Positions 1-8,820 of a DNA stretch of 48,716 bases are shown one piece after another (positions within the stretch are counted from its first letter, which is position 1; each line of letters starts with the position of its first letter). Under the pieces are notes generated by a model. It worked only from the letters and a program-made list of their open reading frames with translations, did no database searches and had not been told where the DNA came from. The position numbers and the translations under genes were made by a program. Source of the DNA: Lachnospiraceae bacterium (GTDB taxonomy: Bacteria > Bacillota > Clostridia > Lachnospirales > Lachnospiraceae); NCBI GenBank assembly GCA_017437785.1, contig JAFRXH010000082.1, positions 1-48,716 on the forward strand, read 5' to 3'.

Positions 1-3000
1 ACGCGCATGTATCTTGTCGTCCACCAGATGGTGAAGCTTCAGATAGTGCATGTGTCCGATCGTGACCGGCGAGTCGAAATACTCTCCGGTACGGCCGTCC
101 CTCAAGCGGACCTTTCCGTCTCTGCTTATGGGAACGCCCTTCCACAGCTTCCTGTGATCCCTGTTGTCACTTAAGTACTGCATGACCTCCGGAATAAGGA
201 TATCCTTATACTTCTCGTAAAATTCCTCCCACTCGGTATTGACGTAATCGTTTGCAAGCTCCAGCATATCCTGGATGTCTATCTCGTTAGCTCCGTCAAA
301 GACAGGAGTGGAGATATTGAAGCCCAGCGCCTCAGCCGCAAGGGAAAGGTGAGTCTCAAGGACCTGTCCTATATTCATTCGAGAAGGCACGCCCAGAGGA
401 TTTAAAACTATGTCCAGCGGTCTTCCGTTGGGCAGATAGGGCATATCCTCTATAGGGAGCACACGGGATACCACACCCTTGTTTCCGTGACGGCCTGCCA
501 TCTTATCGCCCACGCTTATCTTTCTCTTCTGTGCAATGTAGATACGTACCTTCTGGTTTACGCCGGGGCTTAATTCTGTATCGCCCTTCGAACGTGAGAA
601 TACCTTTGCATCAACAACCACGCCATATTCACCGTGAGGTACCTTGAGTGAAGTATCACGTACTTCTCTTGCCTTCTCACCGAAGATAGCACGAAGGAGT
701 CTCTCTTCGGGTGTAAGATCGGTCTCACCCTTAGGTGTAACCTTGCCGACCAGTATATCACCGCTTCTGACTTCTGCGCCGATACGGATGATACCGTCGT
801 CATCCAGATCCTTAAGGGCATCCTCGCCTACGCCCGGAATATCACGTGTGATCTCCTCTGCGCCCAGCTTGGTATCCCTTGCTTCTGTTTCATATTCTTC
901 GATATGTACGGAGGTATATACATCCTCCTTTACAAGGCGCTCGCTAAGGAGCACCGCATCCTCGTAATTGTAGCCTTCCCAGGTCATGAAACCGATCAGA
1001 GGGTTCTTGCCAAGTCCCAGCTCACCGTTTGAAGTGGAAGGACCGTCTGCTATAACCTGTCCTGCCTCAACATGATCCCCCTTGTTTACGATAGGCTTCT
1101 GGTTGTAGCAGTTTGACTGGTTGGAACGTACGAACTTCTGAAGCTGGTATTCATCCTTGTCACCGTCATCGCACTTGATCTGTATGGTCTCGGCTGTTAC
1201 ATAAGTAACGGTACCGGCCTTTCTTGCCACCACACATACACCTGAGTCAACAGCAGCCTTGGTCTCCATACCTGTACCTATAACGGGTGCTTCGGTAAAG
1301 AGCAGAGGCACAGCCTGACGCTGCATGTTGGATCCCATCAGTGCACGGTTAGCATCATCGTTCTCCAGGAAAGGTATGAGTGCCGTAGCCACGGAGAATA
1401 CCATCTTAGGAGACACATCCATGTAATCAAACTCTTCGGGTGAATACTCCTGGGTCTCGGTACGGTAACGGCCGGAAACCTTTTCATTCACGAAGTGTCC
1501 TTCTGCATCCAGAGGCTCGTTAGCCTGTGCTACATGATAGTTATCCTCTTCATCCGCTGTCATGTACACAACTTCCGTAGTGACAACAGGGTTATTCTTG
1601 TTTGCGCCGTGCTTGTCGATCTTTCTGTAAGGAGCCTCGATGAAGCCATACTCATTGATACGTGCATAGCTTGCCAGCGAGTTGATCAGACCGATGTTGG
1701 GACCTTCGGGGGTCTCTATGGGGCACATACGTCCGTAATGTGTATAGTGTACGTCACGCACCTCGAATCCGGCACGGTCACGTGAAAGACCGCCGGGGCC
1801 CAGAGCTGAAAGACGTCTCTTATGGGTCAGCTCACCCAGAGGGTTGTTCTGATCCATGAACTGTGACAGCTGTGAAGATCCGAAGAACTCCTTGATAGCT
1901 GCCTGTACGGGCTTTATGTTGATGAGGTTCTGGGGAGATACCTCTTCGTTCTCATGTGCATCATGAGCTGTCATACGCTCACGTACCACACGCTCCATAC
2001 GTGTCAGACCTATACGGTACTGGTTCTGGAGCAGCTCACCCACGGCACGGATACGGCGGTTGCCCAGATGATCGATATCATCGTCATTGCCGATGCCGTA
2101 TTCAAGCGCGATATTGTAGTTGACAGATGCAACTATGTCACTCTTGGTAATGTGCTTGGGAACAAGCTCGTGTATATTCTGGCGGATAGCTTCAGGCAGT
2201 TCATCTGTCCTGGAGCTGTACGCACGAAGGATCTTCTTGAGCTCGGGCCAGTATACCTTTTCGGTAATGCCCAGCTTCTTTGCATCCACATCAAGCCACG
2301 CTTCAAGGTCTACCATCAGGTTGGATATAACCTTTACGTCACGCTTCTCGGTGCGGATCATTACGCTCTCAACCGCACTGTTCTGGATAACCTCTGCCAG
2401 ATCTGCGGTAACTACGGTACCTGCCTTGGCTTCAAGTGTGCCTGACAGCTTGCCGTCCTCATCATAAGTCTCAAGACTTACTACCTCATGGGTATAGGGA
2501 TTGACAACATCCTCAGCCAGGACATGACCGCGGATACGGTTACGCAGTGCCAGCTTCTTATTAAACTTATAACGCCCGACCTTAGCCAGATCATAACGTC
2601 TTGCATCGAAGAAGGTGCTGGTCACATAGCCCTCTGCGCTCTCCACACTGGGGGGCTCACCGGGACGTACCTTGTCATAGAGAACCTTAAGGCCCTCTTC
2701 ATAGGTCTTTGCGGTGTCCTTTGTAAAGGACTGGAGGATCTTGGGCTCATCGCCGAATACGTTAAGTATCTCCTCATCGCTGCCCAGACCTATTGCACGC
2801 AAAAATACGGTAATGGGGACTTTCTTGTTACGGTCCACCCTTACCCAGAATATGTCATTTGAATCTGTCTCATACTCAAGCCATGCACCACGGTTAGGAA
2901 TAACAGTAGCTGCAAACAGCTGCTTACCGCTGCGGTCACGGCTGATATTATAGTAGATACCGGGCGAACGTACCAGCTGGCTGACTATAACACGTTCTGC

Positions 3001-3393
3001 ACCGTTCACCACAAAGGTGCCGGTCTCTGTCATCTTGGGAAGATATCCCATGAATATCTCATGCTCACGGATCTGATCCTTATCATTATTGTAGAGACGC
3101 ACCTTAACCTTTAAAGGTGCCTCATAGGTAAGATCCCGTTCCTTGCACTCGCTGATGCTGTGCTCTTCCTTATCAAGTTCGAAATCTACAAACTCGAGTC
3201 TAAGGTGCCCGCCGTAATCGGTGATAGGCGAAATATCATCGAAGGCTTCCCTCAGTCCCTCTTTAAGGAACCACTTATAGGAGTTTTTCTGGACTTCGAT
3301 CAGGTTGGGCATTTCCAGCACTTCTTTACGTCTGGAATAGCTCATTCTCTTGCCGTTACCGGCGTTCATAGGAAGAATTCTGTTTTTTTCCAT
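1..3393 (-). CDS. rpoB: RNA polymerase beta subunit (C-terminus cut by window edge)
   Basis: Beta subunit of DNA-dependent RNA polymerase, part of the catalytic core and the rifampicin target. The reading frame is open from an ATG at 3393 to base 1, giving 1131 residues. The start reads [20 protein letters not shown]. The last visible residues, [13 protein letters not shown], lie shortly before the usual C-terminus, so roughly the last tenth of the protein is outside the window. The rifampicin region (about 1735-1875) reads [20 protein letters not shown] followed by [11 protein letters not shown], with the usual sensitive D, H and S residues. It is followed by the conserved [23 protein letters not shown] upstream of the ATG serves as ribosome binding site. 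It lies after rplJL but has its own promoter (3519-3547) behind a terminator (3561-3596). rpoC is expected beyond base 1. Confidence 0.98.
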   Translation of the reverse strand, partial: MEKNRILPMNAGNGKRMSYSRRKEVLEMPNLIEVQKNSYKWFLKEGLREAFDDISPITDYGGHLRLEFVDFELDKEEHSISECKERDLTYEAPLKVKVRLYNNDKDQIREHEIFMGYLPKMTETGTFVVNGAERVIVSQLVRSPGIYYNISRDRSGKQLFAATVIPNRGAWLEYETDSNDIFWVRVDRNKKVPITVFLRAIGLGSDEEILNVFGDEPKILQSFTKDTAKTYEEGLKVLYDKVRPGEPPSVESAEGYVTSTFFDARRYDLAKVGRYKFNKKLALRNRIRGHVLAEDVVNPYTHEVVSLETYDEDGKLSGTLEAKAGTVVTADLAEVIQNSAVESVMIRTEKRDVKVISNLMVDLEAWLDVDAKKLGITEKVYWPELKKILRAYSSRTDELPEAIRQNIHELVPKHITKSDIVASVNYNIALEYGIGNDDDIDHLGNRRIRAVGELLQNQYRIGLTRMERVVRERMTAHDAHENEEVSPQNLINIKPVQAAIKEFFGSSQLSQFMDQNNPLGELTHKRRLSALGPGGLSRDRAGFEVRDVHYTHYGRMCPIETPEGPNIGLINSLASYARINEYGFIEAPYRKIDKHGANKNNPVVTTEVVYMTADEEDNYHVAQANEPLDAEGHFVNEKVSGRYRTETQEYSPEEFDYMDVSPKMVFSVATALIPFLENDDANRALMGSNMQRQAVPLLFTEAPVIGTGMETKAAVDSGVCVVARKAGTVTYVTAETIQIKCDDGDKDEYQLQKFVRSNQSNCYNQKPIVNKGDHVEAGQVIADGPSTSNGELGLGKNPLIGFMTWEGYNYEDAVLLSERLVKEDVYTSVHIEEYETEARDTKLGAEEITRDIPGVGEDALKDLDDDGIIRIGAEVRSGDILVGKVTPKGETDLTPEERLLRAIFGEKAREVRDTSLKVPHGEYGVVVDAKVFSRSKGDTELSPGVNQKVRIYIAQKRKISVGDKMAGRHGNKGVVSRVLPIEDMPYLPNGRPLDIVLNPLGVPSRMNIGQVLETHLSLAAEALGFNISTPVFDGANEIDIQDMLELANDYVNTEWEEFYEKYKDILIPEVMQYLSDNRDHRKLWKGVPISRDGKVRLRDGRTGEYFDSPVTIGHMHYLKLHHLVDDKIHAR

Positions 3394-3518
3394 ACTGACA
3401 CTCACCCCGTTTTATATTGTTTATGGTTACCGTTTAATGTCTGTGCCGGGCCTGCCGCTGTATTCACAAGCGCATAAAAAAGCATAGTATGCCCACTACG
3501 CACAACGACACGGATAAT

Positions 3519-3547
3519 AGGATATCACGCCATGTTATATAAGTCAA
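3519..3547 (-). promoter_or_regulatory. Sigma-A promoter of rpoB
   Basis: On the minus strand, TTGACT (3542-3547) and TATCCT (3519-3524) are separated by 17 bases. It lies just downstream of the rplL terminator and about 125 bases before the rpoB start, so rpoB can be transcribed separately from rplJL. Confidence 0.6.
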
Positions 3548-3560
3548 GAACTATTTTTAC

Positions 3561-3596
3561 AAAAAAAGATCCCCTGCGTAATGCAGAGGATCTTTG
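3561..3596 (-). terminator. Terminator between rplL and rpoB
   Basis: Minus-strand hairpin with arms AAGATCC-TCTGC and GCAGG-GGATCTT, followed directly by a run of T (A on plus, 3561-3567). It lies 19 bases after the rplL stop. It probably lowers readthrough into rpoB, matching the higher need for L7/L12 than for beta subunit. Confidence 0.8.
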
Positions 3597-3614
3597 AACA
3601 TTTCAAAGCAGAAA

Positions 3615-3992
3615 TTACTTCAGGGTTACGGTTGCTCCAACCTCTTCCAGCTTTGCCTTGATATCGTTTGCTTCGTCCTTGGAAGCGCCTTCCTTTACCA
3701 TCTTGGGAGCGCCTTCTACGAGCTCCTTTGACTCCTTCAGGCCAAGGCCGGTGATGGTACGTATAACCTTGATAACGTCCATCTTCTTCTCGCCGAAGCT
3801 GGTGAGCTCAACATCGAACTCAGTCTTCTCTTCCTCAGCTGCACCGCCTGCTGCAGGGCCAGCTGCTACAACAACGCCAGCTGCTGCGGATACACCGAAC
3901 TCTTCCTCACATGCCTTTACAAGGTCATTCAGCTCTAACACGGAGAGCTCCTTGATAGCTTCAATGATTTCCTCTTTGCTTAATTTAGCCAT
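3615..3992 (-). CDS. rplL: 50S ribosomal protein L7/L12
   Basis: Stalk protein of the large ribosomal subunit; dimers bind L10 and recruit translation factor GTPases. The 125 residues are the usual length. The N-terminal dimerisation helices start [20 protein letters not shown], then comes an Ala/Gly-rich hinge (about 35-55), then the C-terminal domain with KEKK-like [13 protein letters not shown] and [14 protein letters not shown] motifs. A GGAGGT-type ribosome binding site precedes the ATG. It lies 30 bases after rplJ in one transcript that ends at the terminator 3561-3596. Confidence 0.98.
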   Translation of the reverse strand: MAKLSKEEIIEAIKELSVLELNDLVKACEEEFGVSAAAGVVVAAGPAAGGAAEEEKTEFDVELTSFGEKKMDVIKVIRTITGLGLKESKELVEGAPKMVKEGASKDEANDIKAKLEEVGATVTLK

Positions 3993-4022
3993 TTTAAATC
4001 TACCTCCATAATTGATTGATGA

Positions 4023-4532
4023 TTACTCTGCTGCAGCAGGTGCTGCCTCGCCGCCTTTTTCTGCGATCTGCTTGATCACGCGGGCGAAATTGGTGATGGG
4101 GCTCTGCATACTGCCAAGCAGTCTGGAGAGCAGCTCCTCTCTTGAAGGAACCTGTGCCACACTCTCAAGGGCCTTTGCATCATAAAATGCGCCCTCAACG
4201 ATACCGCCCTTGAACTCAAGCTTGGGAGCATTCTTAGCGAATTTTGCGATCTCCCTTGCAGGTGCGGTAGCGTCCGTCTTGGAAACAACCAGTGCGCTGG
4301 GTCCGTTAAGCAGATTATCAAGCTTCTCGCAATCAGTATCCTTGAACGCAAAACGCATCATGGTGTTTTTGTAAACCTTGTAGGTCAGACCTGCCTCACG
4401 CAGCTGCTTACGGAGCTTTGTGTCCTGGTCAACGGTCAGACCGCAGTGGTCTACCAGCAGAACGGACTGTGCATCCTTGATCACTTCTGAAATCTCAGCG
4501 ACCACAGGGGCTTTAAGTTCTACTTTTGCCAT
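4023..4532 (-). CDS. rplJ: 50S ribosomal protein L10
   Basis: Base of the ribosomal stalk, carrying L7/L12 dimers and binding 23S rRNA near the GTPase centre. In many Firmicutes the L10-L12 complex also represses its own mRNA through the L10 leader. At 169 residues it has the usual length. It begins MAKVELKAPVVAEISEVIKD, contains the typical LLVDHCGLTVDQ and TYKVYKNTMMRFA segments, and ends in an Ala/Glu-rich tail that binds L12. The ribosome binding site is AAGGAGG. Its 5' region holds a promoter (4698-4726), a structured leader and an attenuator. Confidence 0.98.
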   Translation of the reverse strand: MAKVELKAPVVAEISEVIKDAQSVLLVDHCGLTVDQDTKLRKQLREAGLTYKVYKNTMMRFAFKDTDCEKLDNLLNGPSALVVSKTDATAPAREIAKFAKNAPKLEFKGGIVEGAFYDAKALESVAQVPSREELLSRLLGSMQSPITNFARVIKQIAEKGGEAAPAAAE

Positions 4533-4561
4533 CTCTATACCTCCTTACAGATTTTTGGAGA

Positions 4562-4587
4562 TAAAAAAATCTCCGGATATGCCGGAG
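4562..4587 (-). terminator. Attenuator hairpin in the rplJ leader
   Basis: Minus-strand stem CTCCGG / CCGGAG (4571-4576 with 4582-4587) is followed by seven T. It lies between the L10 leader fold and the rplJ ribosome binding site. This is the arrangement expected for L10-dependent premature termination. Its use as an attenuator is inferred. Confidence 0.7.
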
Positions 4588-4697
4588 AACAGAAAATCAA
4601 AGCATTTTTCTAACTTCTCTCTCCTCGGCAGGCAGTCCTCACTTTACGCCTTTCGGCACCTGCTGTCTTCGGCACGGCTTTTTTCAAGCCGAAAAAG
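4588..4697 (-). ncRNA. Ribosomal protein L10 leader
   Basis: The transcribed segment between the rplJL promoter and the attenuator carries the L10-leader signature on the minus strand: CCGAAGACAGCAGGTGC, then a small hairpin, then CCTGCCGAGGAG. This matches the L10 leader family (Rfam RF00557) known from Firmicutes, where L10(L12)4 binds and represses rplJL. A preceding hairpin, GGCTTGAAAAAAGCC, is also present. Identification is by motif, not by a covariance search. Confidence 0.8.
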
Positions 4698-4726
4698 ATA
4701 ATATCACATGCTTAGATTCTTGTCAA
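4698..4726 (-). promoter_or_regulatory. Sigma-A promoter of rplJL
   Basis: A near-consensus promoter on the minus strand: TTGACA (4721-4726), 17-base spacer ending in TG-A, TATTAT (4698-4703). It starts the L10 leader transcript just downstream of the rplA terminator. Confidence 0.85.
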
Positions 4727-4769
4727 CAACTTTTTTTATCGGGTACAGGGGACGGTTCTCTGCCTGCAT

Positions 4770-4799
4770 AAAAAAACCTCCGCCGAAGCGGAGGTTTTG
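4770..4799 (-). terminator. Terminator after rplA
   Basis: Minus-strand stem AACCTCCGC / GCGGAGGTT with a TTCG tetraloop, followed by a T run. It lies 8 bases after the rplA stop and closes the rpmG-secE-nusG-rplK-rplA transcript. Confidence 0.9.
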
Positions 4800-4806
4800 A
4801 TCTTTC

Positions 4807-5496
4807 TTAGTACTTAGCGGTATTGATCTTTACGCCCGGGCCCATGGTGCTTGCCAGGGTGATGCTCTTTAAGTACTGGCCCTTAAGTGTTGAGGGCTTA
4901 GCCTTAACAACAGCTTCCATAAGAGCGTTTAAGTTCTCGCTCAGCTGCTCCTCGGTAAAGCTTGCCTTACCGATAGGGCAATGGATGATGTTGCTCTTAT
5001 CAAGTCTGTACTCGATCTTACCTGCTTTGATATCGTTGATAGCCTTGGTAACGTCCATTGTAACGGTACCTGCCTTAGGGTTGGGCATTAAGCCCTTGGG
5101 GCCCAGCACCTTACCTAAACGACCTACAACACCCATCATATCGGGAGTTGCTACTACAACATCAAAGTCAAGCCATCCTTCGTTCTGGATCCTGGGGATC
5201 AGCTCCTCGCCGCCTACATGATCTGCACCTGCAGCCTCTGCCTCGGAGATCTTATCACCCTTTGCGAACACCAGCACGCGAACGGTCTTACCGGTTCCGT
5301 GAGGAAGTACTACAGCGCCGCGGATCTGCTGCTCTGCGTGACGTCCGTCACATCCGGTTCTGATATGAACCTCTACGGTCTCATCAAATTTTGCCGTAGC
5401 GGTTTTCTTAACTGCGCTTACAGCTTCAGCAGGATCGTACAGTGTAGCCCTGTCGTACTGCTTCATAGCCTCTACATATTTCTTACCATGCTTCAT
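4807..5496 (-). CDS. rplA: 50S ribosomal protein L1
   Basis: Large-subunit protein of the mobile L1 stalk that handles E-site tRNA; in many bacteria it also represses translation of the rplKA mRNA. The 229 residues match the family length. It starts [20 protein letters not shown] and contains the conserved stretch [20 protein letters not shown] and the C-terminal segment [21 protein letters not shown] ribosome binding site (AAGGAGGG) precedes the ATG, and it lies 13 bases after rplK. An L1-type binding structure is visible upstream of rplK (5959-5990). Confidence 0.98.
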   Translation of the reverse strand: MKHGKKYVEAMKQYDRATLYDPAEAVSAVKKTATAKFDETVEVHIRTGCDGRHAEQQIRGAVVLPHGTGKTVRVLVFAKGDKISEAEAAGADHVGGEELIPRIQNEGWLDFDVVVATPDMMGVVGRLGKVLGPKGLMPNPKAGTVTMDVTKAINDIKAGKIEYRLDKSNIIHCPIGKASFTEEQLSENLNALMEAVVKAKPSTLKGQYLKSITLASTMGPGVKINTAKY

Positions 5497-5509
5497 CGCT
5501 CAACCCTCC

Positions 5510-5935
5510 TTATTCTTCCACGGTAACGCCCATGCTGCGGCAGGTACCTGCTATCATGGACATAGCTGCCTCTAAGGATGCAGCGTTAAGATCCGGCATT
5601 TTAAGCTCTGCGATCTCTTTAACCTTTTCCTTTGAGATAGTTGCTACCTTGGTCTTGTTGGGTGTTGCTGATGCAGACTTTAAGTTGCACGCTTTCTTGA
5701 TAAGAACGGGTGCAGGGGGAGTCTTGGTAACAAACGAGAAGCTCCTGTCTGCGTAAACGGTGATCACCACAGGGATGATCAGATCGCCCTTGTCAGCGGT
5801 CTGTGCGTTGAACTGCTTTGTGAATTCAACGATGTTAACGCCGTGCTGACCCAGTGCAGGACCAACGGGCGGTGCCGGTGTTGCTTTTCCGGCGGGAATC
5901 TGTAACTTGATGTAGCCTTCTACTTTCTTTGCCAT
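5510..5935 (-). CDS. rplK: 50S ribosomal protein L11
   Basis: Binds the GTPase-associated centre of 23S rRNA and is needed for factor binding and stringent-response activation. At 141 residues it has the family length. It begins [20 protein letters not shown] and carries [20 protein letters not shown] and the C-terminal [13 protein letters not shown] strong AGGAGGAAG ribosome binding site precedes the ATG. It is cotranscribed with rplA. The 98-base gap to nusG carries an L1-binding-like hairpin. Confidence 0.98.
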   Translation of the reverse strand: MAKKVEGYIKLQIPAGKATPAPPVGPALGQHGVNIVEFTKQFNAQTADKGDLIIPVVITVYADRSFSFVTKTPPAPVLIKKACNLKSASATPNKTKVATISKEKVKEIAELKMPDLNAASLEAAMSMIAGTCRSMGVTVEE

Positions 5936-5958
5936 TTTGGCTTCCTCCTTTATATATT

Positions 5959-5990
5959 GTGGTCATGGCGCAGGATGATCCTGCTCCCAC
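5959..5990 (-). promoter_or_regulatory. L1-binding-type leader hairpin upstream of rplK
   Basis: On the minus strand, GTGGGAG opens and ATGACCAC closes an interrupted stem (GTGG/CCAC) around an inner stem CAGGAT-C-ATCCTG. The GGGAG...ATGA internal loop resembles the L1 site of 23S rRNA, which mRNA leaders of rplKA operons mimic. It lies 24 bases before the rplK start. Translational autoregulation by L1 is inferred from this likeness. Confidence 0.6.
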
Positions 5991-6033
5991 TAAGAAACGG
6001 TATCCTTAAAGATGCCGCTTCCAAGGCCCTTCT

Positions 6034-6717
6034 TTAGTCTACCTTCTTAATCTGGTAGAATGCGATCTCCACGGGAGTCTCGCGTCCGAACATCTCGACC
6101 ATGATGGTAACGGTCTGCTTGTTCTCATCAATCCTTGCAACATTGCCGATGGTATCGCGCCATGCGCCGTCGATAACCTGAATGGTATCACCAAGGGCAA
6201 ATTCTGCATGTGAGATCTTTTCCTGATCGATCTTTCCGATCTCAAACTCATCCAGAGGCACCGGCTTGCTTCCGGGTCCTACGAATCCGGTCACGCCACG
6301 CGTATTACGTACCACATACCATGCGTCATTGTCATCCGCATCCATATGTATAAGCACATAACCGGGAAGGACTTTCTTCTGGACGTTCTTCTTTCCGTTT
6401 GAACGGATCTCCATAACATCCTGCATGGGAACCTTAACCTCAAGTATCTTGTTCTCAAGATGGCGGTTCTCAATAGCCTTCTCTATGTTGAGCTTGACTT
6501 TCTTCTCATAACCTGAATAGGTATGTACTACATACCAGCCCATACCGCGTCCGGACTTATTATCGCTCTGGCCTATATCATACTCTTCGTTAGCCGCGCG
6601 CAGTTCCTCATCGCTCATGGTACGGGTGGGCTTGAAGATCTCGTCTTCTTCCTCCGATGCTGCCAGTATCGCTGCCAGCTCCTGTGTGCGTTTTACGCCT
6701 ACTTTAATATCTGCCAT
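6034..6717 (-). CDS. nusG: Transcription termination/antitermination protein NusG, with N-terminal extension
   Basis: Elongation factor that binds RNA polymerase and links it to the ribosome or affects pausing. The NGN domain starts at GWYVVHTYSGYEKKVKLNIE (about residue 60). The KOW domain near the C-terminus includes GDTIQVIDGAWRDTIGNVAR. The total of 227 residues is some 45-50 longer than common NusG proteins because of an acidic N-terminal extension (residues 1-58, rich in E and D). The first ATG is preferred because GAGGT lies before it, while the internal ATG codons at 6618 and 6543 have no ribosome binding site. It lies 11 bases downstream of secE. Confidence 0.95.
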   Translation of the reverse strand: MADIKVGVKRTQELAAILAASEEEDEIFKPTRTMSDEELRAANEEYDIGQSDNKSGRGMGWYVVHTYSGYEKKVKLNIEKAIENRHLENKILEVKVPMQDVMEIRSNGKKNVQKKVLPGYVLIHMDADDNDAWYVVRNTRGVTGFVGPGSKPVPLDEFEIGKIDQEKISHAEFALGDTIQVIDGAWRDTIGNVARIDENKQTVTIMVEMFGRETPVEIAFYQIKKVD

Positions 6718-6728
6718 GATCTACCTCA

Positions 6729-6944
6729 TCAGAATTTAAGCGTTGTCAGCCAGTCTACACCATACTTGATCGCAAAATCAAACACAGCGATAAGCACTGA
6801 CAATATCGCGGTTATGACCACCACTGCCACCGTCTGCTTTGTAAGATCCAGCTTATCAGGCCATGTGATCTTCTTATACTCGGTCTTTACACCTTTCATA
6901 AAGCTGGGCTTTTTGGTTTTCTTAGTGCCCTCTGCATTAGCCAT
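6729..6944 (-). CDS. secE: Preprotein translocase subunit SecE
   Basis: Small essential subunit of the SecYEG channel in the cytoplasmic membrane. It has 71 residues. The lysine-rich N-terminus is followed by the amphipathic segment FMKGVKTEYKKITWPDKLDL, typical of SecE, and one membrane helix (about residues 37-60, TVAVVVITAILSVLIAVFDF). It stands between rpmG and nusG, the standard bacterial order. A GGGGAGG-type ribosome binding site lies upstream. Confidence 0.96.
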   Translation of the reverse strand: MANAEGTKKTKKPSFMKGVKTEYKKITWPDKLDLTKQTVAVVVITAILSVLIAVFDFAIKYGVDWLTTLKF

Positions 6945-6962
6945 AGCCTTTACCTCCCCGGA

Positions 6963-7112
6963 TTACTTGGTCTCTTTGTGTAAAGTATGAGCCTTGCAGA
7001 ATCTGCAATACTTCTTTGTCTCCATACGGTCAGGATGAGTCTTCTTATCCTTGGTAAGGTTGTAATTACGGCGCTTGCAGCTCTCGCAAGCCAGCGTTAT
7101 CCTTGTACGCAT
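6963..7112 (-). CDS. rpmG: 50S ribosomal protein L33 (zinc-binding form)
   Basis: A 49-residue large-subunit protein starting [20 protein letters not shown]. Two CxxC pairs (C9/C12 and C36/C39) mark the zinc-containing type. Stop TAA is at 6963-6965. GGAGG lies 8 bases before the ATG at 7112; another ATG at 7119 is out of frame. It is the first gene of the rpmG-secE-nusG-rplK-rplA transcript, under the promoter at 7190-7218. Confidence 0.96.
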   Translation of the reverse strand: MRTRITLACESCKRRNYNLTKDKKTHPDRMETKKYCRFCKAHTLHKETK

Positions 7113-7189
7113 CTTTCATTCCTCCATTCCTGTTACACTGTGTGCTAAAAAAACACATAAAAAAAAGAGTTCTCTGCTCTCGCGTGGAT

Positions 7190-7218
7190 ACTATATCACA
7201 ACACTGCGATCGCGTCAA
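7190..7218 (-). promoter_or_regulatory. Sigma-A promoter of rpmG-secE-nusG-rplKA
   Basis: Minus strand TTGACG (7213-7218), 17-base spacer, TATAGT (7190-7195). The leader of about 75 bases to rpmG contains long A/T runs (7145-7168) and a weak hairpin AGAG...CTCT followed by T8, which could act as a weak pause or attenuator. Confidence 0.75.
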
Positions 7219-7255
7219 CTACTTTTTTTCAATACTTTATTTTCCGGCAGGATCC

Positions 7256-7912
7256 CTATGCCAGGTATTCGTTTATGAAGAGTTTCCTGTATTTGTTATA
7301 CGCCCAGCGGTTTGTTACGCTGCCCTCATGCGCACACCAGGGCAAGCGCTGCTCCGGGACCACCACGCGGTAGCCTTTGCGCTTAAACTCCATCCCCTGC
7401 GAAGCATCGTAAAAATCCCAGCCGTCAAATATATCTTCTCTCCAGGGCAGATCCCTGTCAGTAACTATCATCATTCCGTGTACGTATTCGCAGTCATACA
7501 GACCGTCGGTTATGCTGTATTCGTACTGACTGTAGGCTTCGTGTTCCGGTCCGGGTACATAGATATTACCCACCTGTACCGTATTTTCCGCCACACCGTC
7601 CGGTGAGGCTTTGGGAACACCCATTACTCCTATCATGCCTATATCGGGATCCGTGCCGAATATCTTAAGAACATCCTTTAACATATTGGGATTTAAGATA
7701 AGGCAGTCCTGATGCATATATATCTTATAGCGCGCATCGGTCGCGTTCATAGCCTTGTTATACGCCGATGTCATGCTCATAGCGTCACGCACCGGCAGCA
7801 TCTCCGCGGTAAATCCGTTGGGGATGCGCAGATGGCTGATATAAAAAGCGCACTCCGAATATGCACGCTCATCAGACACACACACTATGAAGCAGAACTT
7901 GTTTTCATCCAT
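7256..7912 (-). CDS. StrF-like family 2 glycosyltransferase
   Basis: A 218-residue protein of the short GT-A type related to the StrF domain family (Glyco_tranf_2_5). Visible features are the N-terminal FCFIVCVSDERAYSECAFYI, the segment SMTSAYNKAMNATDARYKIY, the metal/nucleotide region YMHQDCLIL, a GMIGVMG strand, and the acceptor-side motif IFDGWDFYDASQGMEFKRKG. Acceptor and sugar cannot be read from sequence. Its start overlaps the stop of the upstream gene (7905-8513) by 8 bases, so the two are translationally coupled. A role in surface or flagellin glycan transfer is suggested only by the FliD-like gene nearby. Confidence 0.75.
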   Translation of the reverse strand: MDENKFCFIVCVSDERAYSECAFYISHLRIPNGFTAEMLPVRDAMSMTSAYNKAMNATDARYKIYMHQDCLILNPNMLKDVLKIFGTDPDIGMIGVMGVPKASPDGVAENTVQVGNIYVPGPEHEAYSQYEYSITDGLYDCEYVHGMMIVTDRDLPWREDIFDGWDFYDASQGMEFKRKGYRVVVPEQRLPWCAHEGSVTNRWAYNKYRKLFINEYLA

Positions 7913-8513
7913 CTACTACCTCCGTAGCACGGCGCAGATATTCCGCTTCTTTCGCCATGCCCAATCCCCTGAAAAAGCCTGCCATAGATGCAGCCACATC
8001 ACCCTTGCACCCTACAGGGAGCTCCTGCAGCAGCTGTTCCACGGCAAAAACCGAGATCTTTCTTTTTTCTATAAAATGAAAGCCTTCATCATGTGGCATC
8101 CCCAGCATGATACGTCTGAACAGATAATCCATTTCCTTATAAATAACCAGGAAATCTTCTATATACTGGATCTGGTCGTAGATCGTCTTTTCCACGGCAC
8201 CCTCTTCCAGTCTGTATATCTGGGCGGTACACGTAAAACGCGTCAGCTCCTCATCATAGCCGGCTGTATTCTGATAGGCCTTTTCTCCGATAAAAGAAAC
8301 TATATCATTATAAGCTTCGGCATTTCTCTCCTGAAGCTTCTCATTTATCCTGCCTTTGTATACGCATACGCCCGCCGTCACTGAAGGACGCAGCTCGATC
8401 AGTTCTTCATAATACCTGTCGGTCTCGGCGCGCAGCCGTGCTATACCTTCTTCGGTATATACTCCGTTTTGATCACAGTATTCTGAAGTATCTATCTTTG
8501 CCTTATATACCAT
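7905..8513 (-). CDS. Hypothetical protein coupled to a StrF-like glycosyltransferase
   Basis: A 202-residue soluble protein with no signal peptide or membrane segment. It is rich in charged residues and predicted alpha-helical, with a conserved-looking middle around YRLEEGAVEKTIYDQIQYIE and a C-terminal helix pair ending AKEAEYLRRATEVVDG. I do not recognise the family. GGAG lies 7 bases before the ATG. It overlaps the glycosyltransferase gene by 8 bases, so the two probably act together, for example as chaperone or accessory subunit; this is inference. Confidence 0.7.
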   Translation of the reverse strand: MVYKAKIDTSEYCDQNGVYTEEGIARLRAETDRYYEELIELRPSVTAGVCVYKGRINEKLQERNAEAYNDIVSFIGEKAYQNTAGYDEELTRFTCTAQIYRLEEGAVEKTIYDQIQYIEDFLVIYKEMDYLFRRIMLGMPHDEGFHFIEKRKISVFAVEQLLQELPVGCKGDVAASMAGFFRGLGMAKEAEYLRRATEVVDG

Positions 8514-8590
8514 ACTCCGTCTCCACTATCAACATTATAAAACAAAACCTGCTGTGTTGCAAGCAGGCCGGCACATTATATAGTGTTTCA

Positions 8591-8690
8591 TAATACCTGC
8601 GGATCGCTCCCCGCGATCCCGGTCCCACGCCGCCCCCGAGTACTTGTAATACCTGCGGATCGCTCCGTGGCTTCGCAACTCCCGCGATCC
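8591..8690. repeat. Two-copy hairpin repeat (GGATCGC/GCGATCC)
   Basis: A 20-base sequence beginning TAATACCTGCGGATCGCTCC occurs exactly at 8591-8610 and 8647-8666. In each copy GGATCGC pairs with a downstream GCGATCC: 8601-8607 with 8613-8619 (5-base loop) and 8657-8663 with 8684-8690 (20-base loop). It lies in the gene-free stretch 8514-8820. It resembles intergenic palindromic elements; no function is shown. Confidence 0.75.
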
Positions 8691-8711
8691 TGCAAACATT
8701 CGCAATCCGCT

Positions 8712-8813
8712 CAAACGCCTGCTTCGCATGCGTTTGGCTGCTTGCTCATGTTTGGGCGAGTTCCTGATTCATGAGCCCTTGCGTGCGAGCACGCGTGCTC
8801 ATGAAATCGGAAC
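8712..8813. repeat. Nested inverted repeats downstream of the FliD-like gene
   Basis: CAAACGC (8712-8718) faces GCGTTTG (8730-8736). A larger imperfect palindrome runs about 8759-8813, with GTTCCTGATTCATGAGC facing GCTCATGAAATCGGAAC. Its centre holds the perfect 14-base palindrome GAGCACGCGTGCTC (8787-8800). It starts 8 bases after the FliD-like stop codon and could act as a transcript end or mRNA-stabilising stem, but has no T run. Confidence 0.65.
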
Positions 8814-8820
8814 CCTGGTA

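Noticed and set aside
7140-7170. Possible terminator from long A runs upstream of rpmG
   Set aside because: The stem is only four bases (AGAG/CTCT) and lies inside the leader after a clear promoter; noted as a weak pause at most.
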